Virus record (IMG/VR): IMGVR_UViG_3300025137_000314
Location: 1 to 22,986 of that record
Reading direction: 5' to 3' (one strand)
Source: a virus
DNA: 22,986 nucleotides
Each line of letters begins with the position of its first letter. Position 1 is the stretch's first letter. The notes beneath the pieces are model-generated. The model was not told the DNA's origin. It saw only the letters and a list, made by a program, of their open reading frames with translations, and did no database searches. This document shows, one piece after another, positions 13,875 to 20,335 of the stretch. The translations under genes and the position numbers were made by a program.

Positions 13875-14224
13875 TATTCTACCCCCGCATAAAATGGATT
13901 ATCATAAATCCGAACATCATCCCAAATAATATCCTGAGATGGAATCCCATCAGGGCTAACGAAGGATGCAGAATCGTCATCTACGCCCAGCATTCTAGTC
14001 ATCATGGGTGAATGGTCGCAACCAAGTTCCATCAGGCTAGAATCACGCCTAAATGGAAGCACCAATATTTTCTTTGAAGTGGCTCTTGTGAAGCAAATCC
14101 ATTTGGCTGATGTGTTCATGTCAGTTGAGCAATAAACACCGCCCCAAGATTTTCTGATTCCTTCTCTCGTAATCGAGAAAAAGTTCTCGTATGGTGTGGC
14201 GTGATAGTAGGTAGTCAGACTCAT
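13874..14224 (-). CDS. Putative ADP-ribosyltransferase-fold protein
   Basis: 116 residues. The N-terminus YYHATPYENFFSITREGIRK, continuing SWGGVYCSTDMNTSAKW, follows the ART-fold pattern: a strand with YHxT (His8), a helix ending in x-G-I, then GxYxS (Tyr31) and a helix beginning with Ala. The end, GIPSQDIIWDDVRIY, resembles the IPxxxI strand that carries the third residue in many relatives, but Asp stands where Glu is usual. Such enzymes move ADP-ribose from NAD to protein, RNA or DNA; tailed phages use them to modify host transcription or translation, and RNA 2'-phosphotransferases share the fold. It starts in ATGA overlap with the PHD-like gene. Target unknown. Confidence 0.5.
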   Translation of the reverse strand: MSLTTYYHATPYENFFSITREGIRKSWGGVYCSTDMNTSAKWICFTRATSKKILVLPFRRDSSLMELGCDHSPMMTRMLGVDDDSASFVSPDGIPSQDIIWDDVRIYDNPFYAGVE

Positions 14225-14403
14225 GCTTTCACCACACAGTAATTAATTGATTTACAACTTCGGCATCTAACTATATTCATTCTTCTATCAAGACACATCA
14301 TATGAGTATATGAACCACAATCAGAACATTCGATTGCAGGGCTTATCTCACTAATAGGATGGTCTATCCTACCTGCTTTGACACATACACAACATTCTTT
14401 CAT
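14221..14403 (-). CDS. 60-residue PHD/RING-like double zinc finger
   Basis: The Cys/His order is C4-x2-C7, C26-x2-C29, x4-H34-x2-C37, C47-x2-C50. This is the C4HC3 cross-brace spacing of PHD fingers, including the fixed x4-H-x2-C step (IECSDCGSYTHMMC). Extra Cys at 5 and 56 may be structural. PHD fingers normally read histone tails and RING fingers recruit ubiquitin enzymes; in a small archaeal-virus protein a protein-binding adaptor role is the safest inference. It is coupled by ATGA overlaps to the 252-residue gene before and the ART-like gene after. Confidence 0.6.
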   Translation of the reverse strand: MKECCVCVKAGRIDHPISEISPAIECSDCGSYTHMMCLDRRMNIVRCRSCKSINYCVVKA

Positions 14404-15158
14404 TCTTTCACCTTCCCCAACAGGTATTGGGAAGTTTTAACAAATGGATATGAGTCATGTTCATCAATAACTTCTCCATGATTATTTTCAACCCAAGTAT
14501 AGAAATCTAAAGCATTGTTTCTTTGCCCTACAAGGTCTGCTAACGGTTGCATCCACCAATCAGGGGCATCCCTACCCTTAGCCCACTTTGCGAATGATTT
14601 GGTATGGTAAAATTGCCTGTATGCTTTGACTGTATCAGCAGGGTATTTTTCTTCTATCTTGAACTCATCAGGCATGGCTTGAACAAACTTCTCAACATGA
14701 GTCCAAGCATAATCAGAACCTTCGGGCAAGGAACTGAATGCATCAAAACAACCATGAGTTTTACCATATCTAACGTGATATGCAAGAAGTAATTCTTTGG
14801 TATGGTAATATAACCAAGAATAATTTGGTGTATTAATAGTAAATCCACTTTCACCTGCGGCTTCCCATGTGCTAACTGTTTTTATTTCTTGGGAAGGTTC
14901 GCCATAGTAGTTTGGGAATGTCGGTTTATCCAAGTGTTCTCCAACCCATTTCGTGCATGGATGATGAGGATGTGCATTACCTGAATATCTTGTGATTCCA
15001 TCCTTACGGAATGGTAGTTCATTGGGTGCTAAAAGACCTGATTGTTTTAGAGCCGTTGTTAGCATCTGCATTGACTCGACAATCATTTTATTGACGTGAA
15101 TATCACACAATGCATTAGCCGCTTCTATTGGGTTGTAATCAACTACGAATATATTCAT
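14400..15158 (-). CDS. Conserved marine-virus protein with MNIFVVDxxPxxAA N-terminus
   Basis: 252 residues. The start MNIFVVDYNPIEAANALCDI, followed by HVNKMIVESMQML, together with HPCTKWVGEH, YHVRYGKTHGC, QAMPDEFK and SFAKWAKGRDAPDWW, matches a family I know from many marine phage genomes (MNIFVLDxDPxxxAxxxCDKHVVKMxLE...). Conserved His, Cys and acidic residues suggest an enzyme or metal site. I cannot name a proven activity; an annotation as pyrimidine-dimer glycosylase is sometimes seen, and I do not see clear support for it. ATGA overlaps join it to both neighbours. Confidence 0.7.
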   Translation of the reverse strand: MNIFVVDYNPIEAANALCDIHVNKMIVESMQMLTTALKQSGLLAPNELPFRKDGITRYSGNAHPHHPCTKWVGEHLDKPTFPNYYGEPSQEIKTVSTWEAAGESGFTINTPNYSWLYYHTKELLLAYHVRYGKTHGCFDAFSSLPEGSDYAWTHVEKFVQAMPDEFKIEEKYPADTVKAYRQFYHTKSFAKWAKGRDAPDWWMQPLADLVGQRNNALDFYTWVENNHGEVIDEHDSYPFVKTSQYLLGKVKE

Positions 15159-15505
15159 TCTTCCACCCCTGCTTTATCCATCTCTTCTTTCAATCTCACT
15201 AACATAATCTCTATACCATCCTCATCAATGAAATTGGATTCAAGAAAACCATAAAATCCATTGTTGCTGTTCAATAATATCATATCTGCAATCCACCTTC
15301 TTTTCATGAAAGATAATCTGTCAAATACGAACCAAGAATCTTTTGTAAAAAGATGGCTCATTTTTCGGAAACAATACTTGTCTAATATCGGATAATCAGG
15401 CCGCCAACCACGCTGTTGTGCGACCCAACCACTTGTATCAAGTCCGATTATCATATTGCTTTCCATTTCTTGTATTTCATCATATATTTTTTCTCCATAA
15501 CTCAT
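15155..15505 (-). CDS. 116-residue hypothetical protein
   Basis: ATG at 15505 overlaps the stop of the 73-residue gene (ATGA) and gives MSYGEKIYDEIQEMESNMII; upstream in-frame codons back to 15526 lie in the neighbour. The middle has WFVFDRLSFMKRRWIADMIL and NNGFYGFLESNFIDEDGIEI, and the end is a charged helix (VRLKEEMDKAGVEE). Probably alpha/beta. No family is recognised. Coupled downstream to the 252-residue gene. Confidence 0.6.
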   Translation of the reverse strand: MSYGEKIYDEIQEMESNMIIGLDTSGWVAQQRGWRPDYPILDKYCFRKMSHLFTKDSWFVFDRLSFMKRRWIADMILLNSNNGFYGFLESNFIDEDGIEIMLVRLKEEMDKAGVEE

Positions 15506-15723
15506 TCTTCCACCTCTTCTTTCCATGCTTCATTCTCCACAAGTTTCCGTGCAGTTTTCACTCGTCTTTCATGTTCTTCAAGTTCTGCTTTAGCATGATG
15601 TAAACAGCCGTTCACAGTATCGTAGATTTGTTGTAATTCAGTAACACGTATCTGTGCCATTATACGACTATCTTCCCTTATTCTCCATTCTCTCTTCATT
15701 GATTCCTCTATATTTTCATTCAT
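15502..15723 (-). CDS. 73-residue coiled-coil protein
   Basis: MNENIEESMKREWRIREDSR begins an almost wholly helical, highly charged protein; ELQQIYDTVNGCLHHAKAEL and EEHERRVKTARKLVENEAWK keep hydrophobic residues at heptad positions. It is likely a homomeric coiled coil. The ATG at 15723 follows the TAA of the 40-residue gene with no gap, and its stop overlaps the next start (ATGA). No family is recognised. Confidence 0.6.
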   Translation of the reverse strand: MNENIEESMKREWRIREDSRIMAQIRVTELQQIYDTVNGCLHHAKAELEEHERRVKTARKLVENEAWKEEVEE

Positions 15724-15846
15724 TTATTCATCACCTTCCATTTTTTCCCAACAAGTAGGGCAAATAACCCCACCATTTTGATAGCGAAAGATTTCACCAT
15801 CTTTGAATACTCTTCTTCGGCACATAGTCATAATGCAGGGATTCAT
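15724..15846 (-). CDS. 40-residue zinc-finger microprotein
   Basis: ATG at 15846 overlaps the stop of the 50-residue gene (ATGA). The product is MNPCIMTMCRRRVFKDGEIF, then RYQNGGVICPTCWEKMEGDE. Cys4, Cys9, Cys29 and Cys32 can hold one zinc; the order resembles a short ribbon with a beta hairpin between. Its TAA directly precedes the next ATG. Confidence 0.6.
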   Translation of the reverse strand: MNPCIMTMCRRRVFKDGEIFRYQNGGVICPTCWEKMEGDE

Positions 15847-15995
15847 GCTTCCACCCATCCTGTTGAAAGCGAATATACCATACCTGCTTCGTGATTCTTC
15901 CTACATTCTTTTATTCCACAACAAAATGCTTGAACATATTGTTGTCCTCTATCATATCTGATTAATTGACAATAAGGGCATCTGTAACTACTCAT
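15843..15995 (-). CDS. 50-residue zinc-finger microprotein
   Basis: ATG at 15995 overlaps the stop of the 88-residue gene (ATGA). The product begins MSSYRCPYCQLIRYDRGQQY and continues VQAFCCGIKECRKNHEAGMV. CPYC at 6-9 and the CC-x4-C-x3-H cluster at 25-35 give a zinc-ribbon or treble-clef arrangement. The stop overlaps the next start. The run of aligned stop-start overlaps here argues strongly that these small frames are translated. Confidence 0.6.
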   Translation of the reverse strand: MSSYRCPYCQLIRYDRGQQYVQAFCCGIKECRKNHEAGMVYSLSTGWVEA

Positions 15996-16258
15996 TCTTC
16001 CACCCCGAACATATCACAAATACAATCAGGACATACTAAAATGTGGTTGTAAGTTTTAATTTGTCTGAAAACTTTCATAGATTTGGTAGAACTGTATGAA
16101 CTTCCACTATGGCAGAATGTAGCATATTGTAATACATCATATTTACAATGATGACAAGACACATAGATTCTATCTTTTTGAAATCTCTTTCTAGGTCTAA
16201 GATTCATGTCTTTCTTTTCAGCAATTATATTCATATGTGGGTTGTGTTTATATTCCAT
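15992..16258 (-). CDS. 88-residue zinc-finger protein with basic N-terminus
   Basis: The N-terminal 35 residues are basic (MNLRPRKRFQKDRIYVSC). Then come CHHC at 35-38, FCHSG, and a C-terminal CPDCICDMF. Two CxxC pairs about 40 residues apart with extra Cys/His suggest one or two treble-clef sites. The ATG at 16258 has an AGGAG ribosome site (AAAGGAGAAATG) and overlaps the 34-residue gene by 28 bp. Basic charge plus zinc knuckles would suit nucleic-acid binding, but this is inferred. Confidence 0.65.
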   Translation of the reverse strand: MEYKHNPHMNIIAEKKDMNLRPRKRFQKDRIYVSCHHCKYDVLQYATFCHSGSSYSSTKSMKVFRQIKTYNHILVCPDCICDMFGVEE

Positions 16259-16335
16259 TTTTTCATTTCTCCTTTATCTCCGCTATACGCTTCGGCAAGC
16301 CTTCGGATAGAGTGTTCGCATATCAATGCTTTCAT
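16231..16335 (-). CDS. 34-residue hypothetical microprotein
   Basis: ATG at 16335, 6 nt after the stop of the 81-residue gene, encodes MKALICEHSIRRLAEAYSGD, then KGEMKKWNINTTHI. It is amphipathic and basic, with no recognised motif. It fills an 83-bp gap and overlaps the following gene by 28 bp. Real gene or chance: moderate doubt. Confidence 0.4.
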   Translation of the reverse strand: MKALICEHSIRRLAEAYSGDKGEMKKWNINTTHI

Positions 16336-16341
16336 TTCTGA

Positions 16342-16587
16342 TTATTTTCCTTTCTGATAGTCTCTAAGAAATCTTTTGTAATCTTCTGAAATATTTTTTT
16401 CCTGTTCAGGCTGGGCGATAGGGATATCAGATGTTGGTATCAACACCGTCTTTTCTCCCTGTGGAAAACAGTTTTCGCAGAACGGTAATTTTCTGAAATC
16501 GAAATCGTCAACATAACTTGTTTTGGTTTTGTCTCCACACAATCTTTCTCCATTTCCAAATGTCAGATGTTGATGTGTTGGAATCAT
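16342..16587 (-). CDS. 81-residue zinc-ribbon protein (H...CG...CxxC type)
   Basis: MIPTHQHLTFGNGERLCGDK, then FRKLPFCENCFPQGEK. The order His-x(n)-G-x(n)-CG-x(n)-CxxC is one I know from many small phage zinc proteins. One zinc site formed by His, Cys17, Cys37 and Cys40 is plausible. The acidic/basic tail (EQEKNISEDYKRFLRDYQKG) is helical. A dispersed 14-bp element lies within codons for VLIPT. It starts 2-3 nt after the preceding gene. The same pattern appears at 22622-22948. Confidence 0.6.
   Translation of the reverse strand: MIPTHQHLTFGNGERLCGDKTKTSYVDDFDFRKLPFCENCFPQGEKTVLIPTSDIPIAQPEQEKNISEDYKRFLRDYQKGK
16432..16445 (+). repeat. Dispersed 14-bp element, copy 11
   Basis: TGTTGGTATCAACA, inside the 81-residue zinc protein gene. 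Confidence 0.8.
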
Positions 16588-16589
16588 AC

Positions 16590-16814
16590 TTACTTCTCCT
16601 GATAATCTGCATGGTCTTTTGGCAACCGATGTAATCTTCTAGTTGCTAGATTTGTAATCAGGTCAGATACGTTCTTTGCACCTGTCTCAAATCTCTTTTC
16701 AGAATGTTCGTCTGTTACCATTCTTTCTCTTACAGAATGAATCTCTATCTCGTCTAAGATGTGCTGGATGATTTCATACTCGGCATGGATTACTGTTTTG
16801 GCTCGCATAACCAT
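16590..16814 (-). CDS. 74-residue helical hypothetical protein
   Basis: From ATG at 16814 (MVMRAKTVIHAEYEIIQHIL; the ATG at 16808 is also possible). The frame extends to a TTG at 16847 inside the methyltransferase end, which I consider less likely. The sequence is helical and charged (DEIEIHSVRERMVTDEHSEK; KNVSDLITNLATRRLHRLPK). No family is recognised. It sits about 26 nt after the methyltransferase stop and just before the 81-residue zinc protein. Confidence 0.5.
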   Translation of the reverse strand: MVMRAKTVIHAEYEIIQHILDEIEIHSVRERMVTDEHSEKRFETGAKNVSDLITNLATRRLHRLPKDHADYQEK

Positions 16815-16840
16815 AGGTAGGAAGCACACCGATATTAGTA

Positions 16841-18256
16841 TTACCAATCGCTTAGATTTTTAGATTTAGAAATCTTGGTTGTTTTACTAGGTTTAATTGT
16901 TGTTTCATGTGATGGGATTTTCCAAGCCTCAATTCTTGCTTCGGCAATCTTAAGATATTCTTCTTCCATTTCGATTCCGATAAAATCAAACCCCTCAAGC
17001 ATAGCACCAATTCCTGTTGTTCCACTACCCATAAACGGGTCAAGAACAGTTCCGTTTGGTGGAGTAATTAATCGGCATAAATATCTCATCAACTTAACAG
17101 GCTTCACAGTTGGATGATTATTTTTTTCAAGTCCGTAATTCTTTTCTCTCTTAGATGATTTAGCACAGTAAAAGAATCGTGATGCCCCGCCTTTATCTTT
17201 GAATCCATGTGTTTCCGAACCCTCTTTAGCGTGTATTTTTCCACCCATCGTCAATTTCTCATCCTCTCTTTTATTCTTCCTTACTGCATCACTACTTTGA
17301 GAAATACCACTTTGCTCATCAAGTATTTTTATAGGACATTCAGGATGACATTTCCAATTCTCCACTACTTCTGATTTTTTCTTTTCACCTATTCCTTCGT
17401 ATTCATTATCTCCCCCTAAGTTCTTATTGAATCCTGAAACCTTAACTTTAGACCAATGACTATTGGATTTGACCCTTTTATTACCTTCTTGGATGCATTC
17501 GGGATGATGGGTTAGAATCACATTTGCAGGAAATCTCCCCTTTTCATGTGCTATACTTTCAGCAAAGCCCTCGGATGCACCCCAATGGCTTTTTACAGAC
17601 TTACGGTTGGTATTTTTTGCATGGTCTGCACCCGCTTCTATTCGGCAACCGTCAATGTTCAAGCCGCCTGTTCCATGCTCAAGCACATTATCGGCAACCG
17701 TTCTAATGATGGGCTTACGAGCCAACACAATAGGCTCATGAGCAGGTTTGAGGGCTGTTCCCCAACCATCCCATTGTTTTGCTTCGGATGTAGTAGGGGC
17801 AGTAATATCCCAAGAATCACCTATGGTATTTTTCCCATGAAATTGTGTTTTTGATTGCCTGTCGTTTCTTGTTGTGTCCTTTAATGTAGGATGTATTTGT
17901 TTTCCTATGACTTCTCGTTCCGCACCTGCGGCCTTGTCTATCGCTTTGCTGATGTTGTGAGACTTAGGGAATCCCGTTCCATACAGCCATTGAATGCAAT
18001 CTCTAATCTCAAACCCTGCATCTTCAATTTCAACTACCAACCGATGATAAGTTCTTGTTCCACCGAATGCAAGTAAATGACCCCCATGTTTCAAAACTCT
18101 AAGACATTCAATCCATATCTCTTTTGATGGAACATCGTAATCCCACTTAGAACTCATGAAACGTAATCCGTATGGTGGGTCGCAGACGATAGAATCAACA
18201 GAATTGTCAGGCAAAGTTTTCAAAACATCTAAGCAATCTCCAAGACGTAGTTGCAT
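16841..18256 (-). CDS. DNA methyltransferase, beta-type N6-adenine/N4-cytosine
   Basis: 471 residues. The catalytic motif DPPY is at 26-29 (IVCDPPYGLRF) and the S-adenosylmethionine motif is near the C-terminus, LDPFMGSGTTGIGA at about 405-418, so catalytic precedes binding as in beta-class enzymes. It would methylate an exocyclic amino group in DNA. The middle (about 110-390; ALKPAHEPIVLARKP, EHGTGGLNIDGC) holds the long insert usual in phage members and probably the target-recognition part. No restriction gene is adjacent, so it is a solitary enzyme, most likely protecting viral DNA or marking it for control. ATG at 18256 gives MQLRLGDCLD. A GGTGGG promoter lies just upstream. It heads the accessory operon. 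Confidence 0.9.
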   Translation of the reverse strand: MQLRLGDCLDVLKTLPDNSVDSIVCDPPYGLRFMSSKWDYDVPSKEIWIECLRVLKHGGHLLAFGGTRTYHRLVVEIEDAGFEIRDCIQWLYGTGFPKSHNISKAIDKAAGAEREVIGKQIHPTLKDTTRNDRQSKTQFHGKNTIGDSWDITAPTTSEAKQWDGWGTALKPAHEPIVLARKPIIRTVADNVLEHGTGGLNIDGCRIEAGADHAKNTNRKSVKSHWGASEGFAESIAHEKGRFPANVILTHHPECIQEGNKRVKSNSHWSKVKVSGFNKNLGGDNEYEGIGEKKKSEVVENWKCHPECPIKILDEQSGISQSSDAVRKNKREDEKLTMGGKIHAKEGSETHGFKDKGGASRFFYCAKSSKREKNYGLEKNNHPTVKPVKLMRYLCRLITPPNGTVLDPFMGSGTTGIGAMLEGFDFIGIEMEEEYLKIAEARIEAWKIPSHETTIKPSKTTKISKSKNLSDW

Positions 18257-18270
18257 ATTTGAAATCCGGT

Positions 18271-18290
18271 ATTCCCACCCTAATAGACAT
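18271..18290 (-). promoter_or_regulatory. TATA-GGTGGG class promoter of the methyltransferase operon
   Basis: Minus strand CTATTAGGGTGGGAAT, with TATTAG beginning 29 nt before the ATG at 18256. Probably leaderless or nearly so; no ribosome site precedes the start. Confidence 0.55.
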
Positions 18291-18372
18291 AAGGGAAAAA
18301 TTGTTCAAAAAAAAATTGAAAATTGAAAACTTTTGAAATTGATTTGGGAAAATCCCGATTATGGGTGGGGTC

Positions 18373-18815
18373 ATAGATAATCCACGCCTACTCGATTCAA
18401 AATCAGCGTCATGGCCGCTTCAATATCTATGACCAAATATTATTGGCCGAATATACTTTTTGTCAAATCCAAAACGGATTATCATTCTCAGTTAATTCTG
18501 TCTTTGATATTCGATGGGCTACTGTTGGGTTCACCAACGCTTTCTTTAAGGTCTTACATCCAATAAGGAAATCCATTAATGAGATTGTATTTCTCAATGT
18601 GGGTTATGCGTCTTATGTAGTTGCCACATTCTCAAGTTCCTGTAATTGCCCCTTCACCAATATCGCAAGTGCCTAAAGTTTCAGTCGGAGATACGATACC
18701 AATAATTATTTTCCCGCCAATCCAATTCTCGGTGTTTTGAAAATTGTTTGACACCCTGCTATGCAAAGGCGTTCCTTGCGACAGGCTATCTGTATATGAA
18801 TATGACTAATTTATT
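18373..18815 (-). pseudogene. Possible decayed minus-strand gene
   Basis: Minus-strand frames read like protein but break: NTENWIGGKIIIGIVSPTET (about 18690-18760), then in another frame LMDFLIGCKTLKKALVNPTV (about 18510-18590), then IEAAMTLILNRVGVDYL (about 18378-18430). No start fits and stops separate the parts. A plus-strand frame at 18443-18676 opposes them and has the Ser/Cys/Phe-rich look of an antisense shadow. Frameshifted relic or coincidence; no family recognised. Confidence 0.25.
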
Positions 18816-18900
18816 ATCTGACTACAACATAGTAAAAAATCGCTCATAATTTTTTCGGATAGTGTGCGGGTGTGGTGGTGGTCGAGATGGTGCTGACGGG

Positions 18901-18952
18901 CATAGGTGGGGGTCTATTTTCAACAATTAATCGAACAGACACCCCCCCTATG
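18901..18952. repeat. Long G/C-rich imperfect inverted repeat
   Basis: CATAGGTGGGGGTCT (18901-18915) and AGACACCCCCCCTATG (18937-18952) are near-perfect reverse complements around a 21-nt A+T-rich loop. The left arm also resembles the TATA-GGTGGG promoter box on the plus strand. A second complement of the left arm (AGACCCC, 18968) allows an alternative fold. Confidence 0.6.
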
Positions 18953-19086
18953 ACATACACATATGTTAGACCCCTGACATATATATGCCCCTATACCCCC
19001 TTTCGTTTGATTAATTAATTATTTTATATTGATAGAAGTAAGTAAAAGATAAGATTAGAGAACAGAATCCAAACAATCAATCCACT

Positions 19087-19100
19087 TGTTGACCCCAACA
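19087..19100 (-). repeat. Dispersed 14-bp element, copy 12
   Basis: TGTTGACCCCAACA, in the large non-coding region. Confidence 0.8.
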
Positions 19101-19120
19101 ATGATTCGGACAATAAATCC

Positions 19121-19134
19121 GTAAGCCCTGCAAC
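19121..19134. repeat. 14-bp direct repeat, copy 1
   Basis: GTAAGCCCTGCAAC, identical to 20218-20231. The two copies flank the small-terminase and winged-helix genes. Confidence 0.45.
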
Positions 19135-19236
19135 GTGTCAATTAACTCGACAACTATGACTAATCCTGATATCAAAAACCCCATCATTAATTCACCAATT
19201 AATTGACTAATTGGTTACGGAGTTTCACCAGCATTT

Positions 19237-19776
19237 TTATTCTTCTTCATCGGAGATAACATCAATCACTTTTGGTTTATTTGCCTCGACCTGAATGACG
19301 TTTCTGAATTGGTCTAGTGGGTCATACCCAATGTTCACTTGCACCTGTGGAACAGCCTCTTGAGCCCCCGTAAACTTATCCATAGATTCCTGAGCCTTCA
19401 TCAATCCACCAACCATGAACGAAACTGAGTTGAGTTTGCTTACAGAATCGGCTTCACCTTCTGCCCTGTCAATTATTCTTTCAAGCCTGTGAAGATTCTT
19501 CTTCCTTCTTGTGTAAGAATCCAATCGGAGAAAGTCTGTCGAGCCAAGTTCTGCTCGGCTGATTACCATTGACCTCATGTCGGTAGCGGCTGTTGAAGCC
19601 AACAACATAAGTTCATTCCATTGGTCGAGGGGGAGAGGAGACTGAAATATTGAATTGTCATTCAACTGTCTCCTTATCTCGGATTCCTTTTTTCCTTCAA
19701 TCAGTAGCATTGCTACCCATCTCACTAATGCATCATCGGTATGTGGAACTAATTCTTTGTCTGACATTTGTATCAC
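19237..19776 (-). CDS. Candidate small terminase subunit
   Basis: 179 residues. Residues 18-40 (ALVRWVAMLLIEGKKESEIR) look like the first helices of a helix-turn-helix. A long helical middle follows (RLDSYTRRKKNLHRLERIID), then a flexible acidic C-terminus (IQVEANKPKVIDVISDEEE). N-terminal DNA-binding helices, a central oligomer helix pair and a terminase-interacting tail are the usual plan for TerS, which selects viral DNA for packaging. Size (150-200) fits. Sequence conservation in TerS is weak, so the call is architectural. It is far from terL. A 14-bp element lies in the gene. ATG at 19776 is preceded by GATGTGAT. Confidence 0.45.
   Translation of the reverse strand: MIQMSDKELVPHTDDALVRWVAMLLIEGKKESEIRRQLNDNSIFQSPLPLDQWNELMLLASTAATDMRSMVISRAELGSTDFLRLDSYTRRKKNLHRLERIIDRAEGEADSVSKLNSVSFMVGGLMKAQESMDKFTGAQEAVPQVQVNIGYDPLDQFRNVIQVEANKPKVIDVISDEEE
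19591..19604 (-). repeat. Dispersed 14-bp element, copy 13
   Basis: TGTTGAAGCCAACA, inside the candidate small terminase gene. Confidence 0.8.
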
Positions 19777-19871
19777 ATCTGTATTTCAGAATGATGTTTT
19801 TGTAGTGAGTCATTGTTCTTGACGATTTCTATTGAGAGATGTTGTTAGACATGACTGAGTTATTGCTGTTA

Positions 19872-20186
19872 TTAATCCTTAGAGCGTGTGATTAAGCCTT
19901 CCCTTTCTGCGGCTGATACATCCACGCACCAAAGGTTACAACGGCTTCTATTGCCGATAACATTTCTTGAGTTCACAATATCAATCGGCATGAAGAATCC
20001 TGACTTCTTGAGAATGTTTGAAAGTTGATTTCTTGTTGGAGACATCTTAGTTCGACCAATCAGAAAGTGATATATTTCCTGTGAAGTTCCTTCTCCATCT
20101 TCTCCTAGAAACTCAATAATTTGCTTTACCAATCTAGGTGCATATCTCTTGCCACCACGCCTCTTGCCTTTGATTGGTTTTACCAT
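19872..20186 (-). CDS. Winged-helix-like DNA-binding protein
   Basis: 104 residues. A very basic start (MVKPIKGKRRGGKRYAPRLV) precedes a helix-turn-helix-like segment: IIEFLGEDGEGTSQEIYHFL, then MSPTRNQLSNILKKSGFF as a recognition-helix candidate, then a strand pair (RNVIGNRSRCNLWCV) as a wing. This is the plan of archaeal winged-helix regulators. It could be a viral transcription regulator and is one of the few candidates in this window to bind the dispersed element. ATG at 20186 with GAGGAACTAATCA before it; a GGTGGG promoter lies 20-30 nt upstream. No specific family is recognised. Confidence 0.6.
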   Translation of the reverse strand: MVKPIKGKRRGGKRYAPRLVKQIIEFLGEDGEGTSQEIYHFLIGRTKMSPTRNQLSNILKKSGFFMPIDIVNSRNVIGNRSRCNLWCVDVSAAEREGLITRSKD

Positions 20187-20203
20187 TGATTAGTTCCTCA
20201 ATT

Positions 20204-20217
20204 CCCACCCACTTAAG
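20204..20217 (-). promoter_or_regulatory. TATA-GGTGGG class promoter of the winged-helix gene
   Basis: Minus strand CTTAAGTGGGTGGG, about 30 nt before the ATG at 20186. The TATA part is poor, but GGTGGGAAT is as in the other members. Confidence 0.4.
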
Positions 20218-20231
20218 GTAAGCCCTGCAAC
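20218..20231. repeat. 14-bp direct repeat, copy 2
   Basis: GTAAGCCCTGCAAC, identical to 19121-19134; GCCCTGCAA recurs at 21661. It lies just upstream of the winged-helix promoter. Confidence 0.45.
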
Positions 20232-20318
20232 CAATGATTTCATTCAGAAACGAACGTGTTTTTTCCAGCACGAAATGAATGAATTATGAAAGAAATACGG
20301 GAGAAGTCAGATTCAGAA

Positions 20319-20335
20319 CATTGATATATGTAAGT
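20319..20335 (+). promoter_or_regulatory. Archaeal-type leaderless promoter, twin of 4877-4893
   Basis: CATTGATATATGTAAGT with TATATG 26 nt before the ATG at 20351. A GGTGC-GAA-GCACC hairpin (20338-20350) sits directly before the ATG. This decides the start of the 314-residue gene; the open frame upstream to 20279 would include the promoter. Confidence 0.7.

Larger units (their letters stand above)
18257..19236. other. Near-kilobase region without convincing genes; candidate origin or control region
   Basis: Holds the methyltransferase promoter (18271-18290), a long G/C inverted repeat (18901-18952), a further AGACCCC able to pair with its left arm (18968-18974), CATATATATG and ACATATGT palindromes, an A+T-rich run (about 19008-19035), one 14-bp element (19087-19100) and CCAATTA/TAATTGG (about 19193-19213). 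Several short gene-like frames between 18370 and 18810 lie on both strands but are interrupted. No RNA gene is seen. Confidence 0.45.

Noticed and set aside
14400-15158. Naming the 252-residue protein a pyrimidine-dimer glycosylase
   Set aside because: The family is familiar from marine phages, but I see no defining catalytic features to support that activity.
15416-15603. Two overlapping plus-strand frames
   Set aside because: Both oppose the ATGA-coupled 73- and 116-residue genes and are rich in Phe/His/Ser.
18523-18538. Further 14-bp element (TGTTGGGTTCACCAAC)
   Set aside because: Contains a 2-base insertion relative to the pattern; not counted.
18443-18676. 77-residue plus-strand frame in the non-coding region
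   Set aside because: TTG start, no promoter or ribosome site, Ser/Cys/Phe-rich end typical of an antisense shadow; more protein-like sequence lies on the opposite strand in broken frames.
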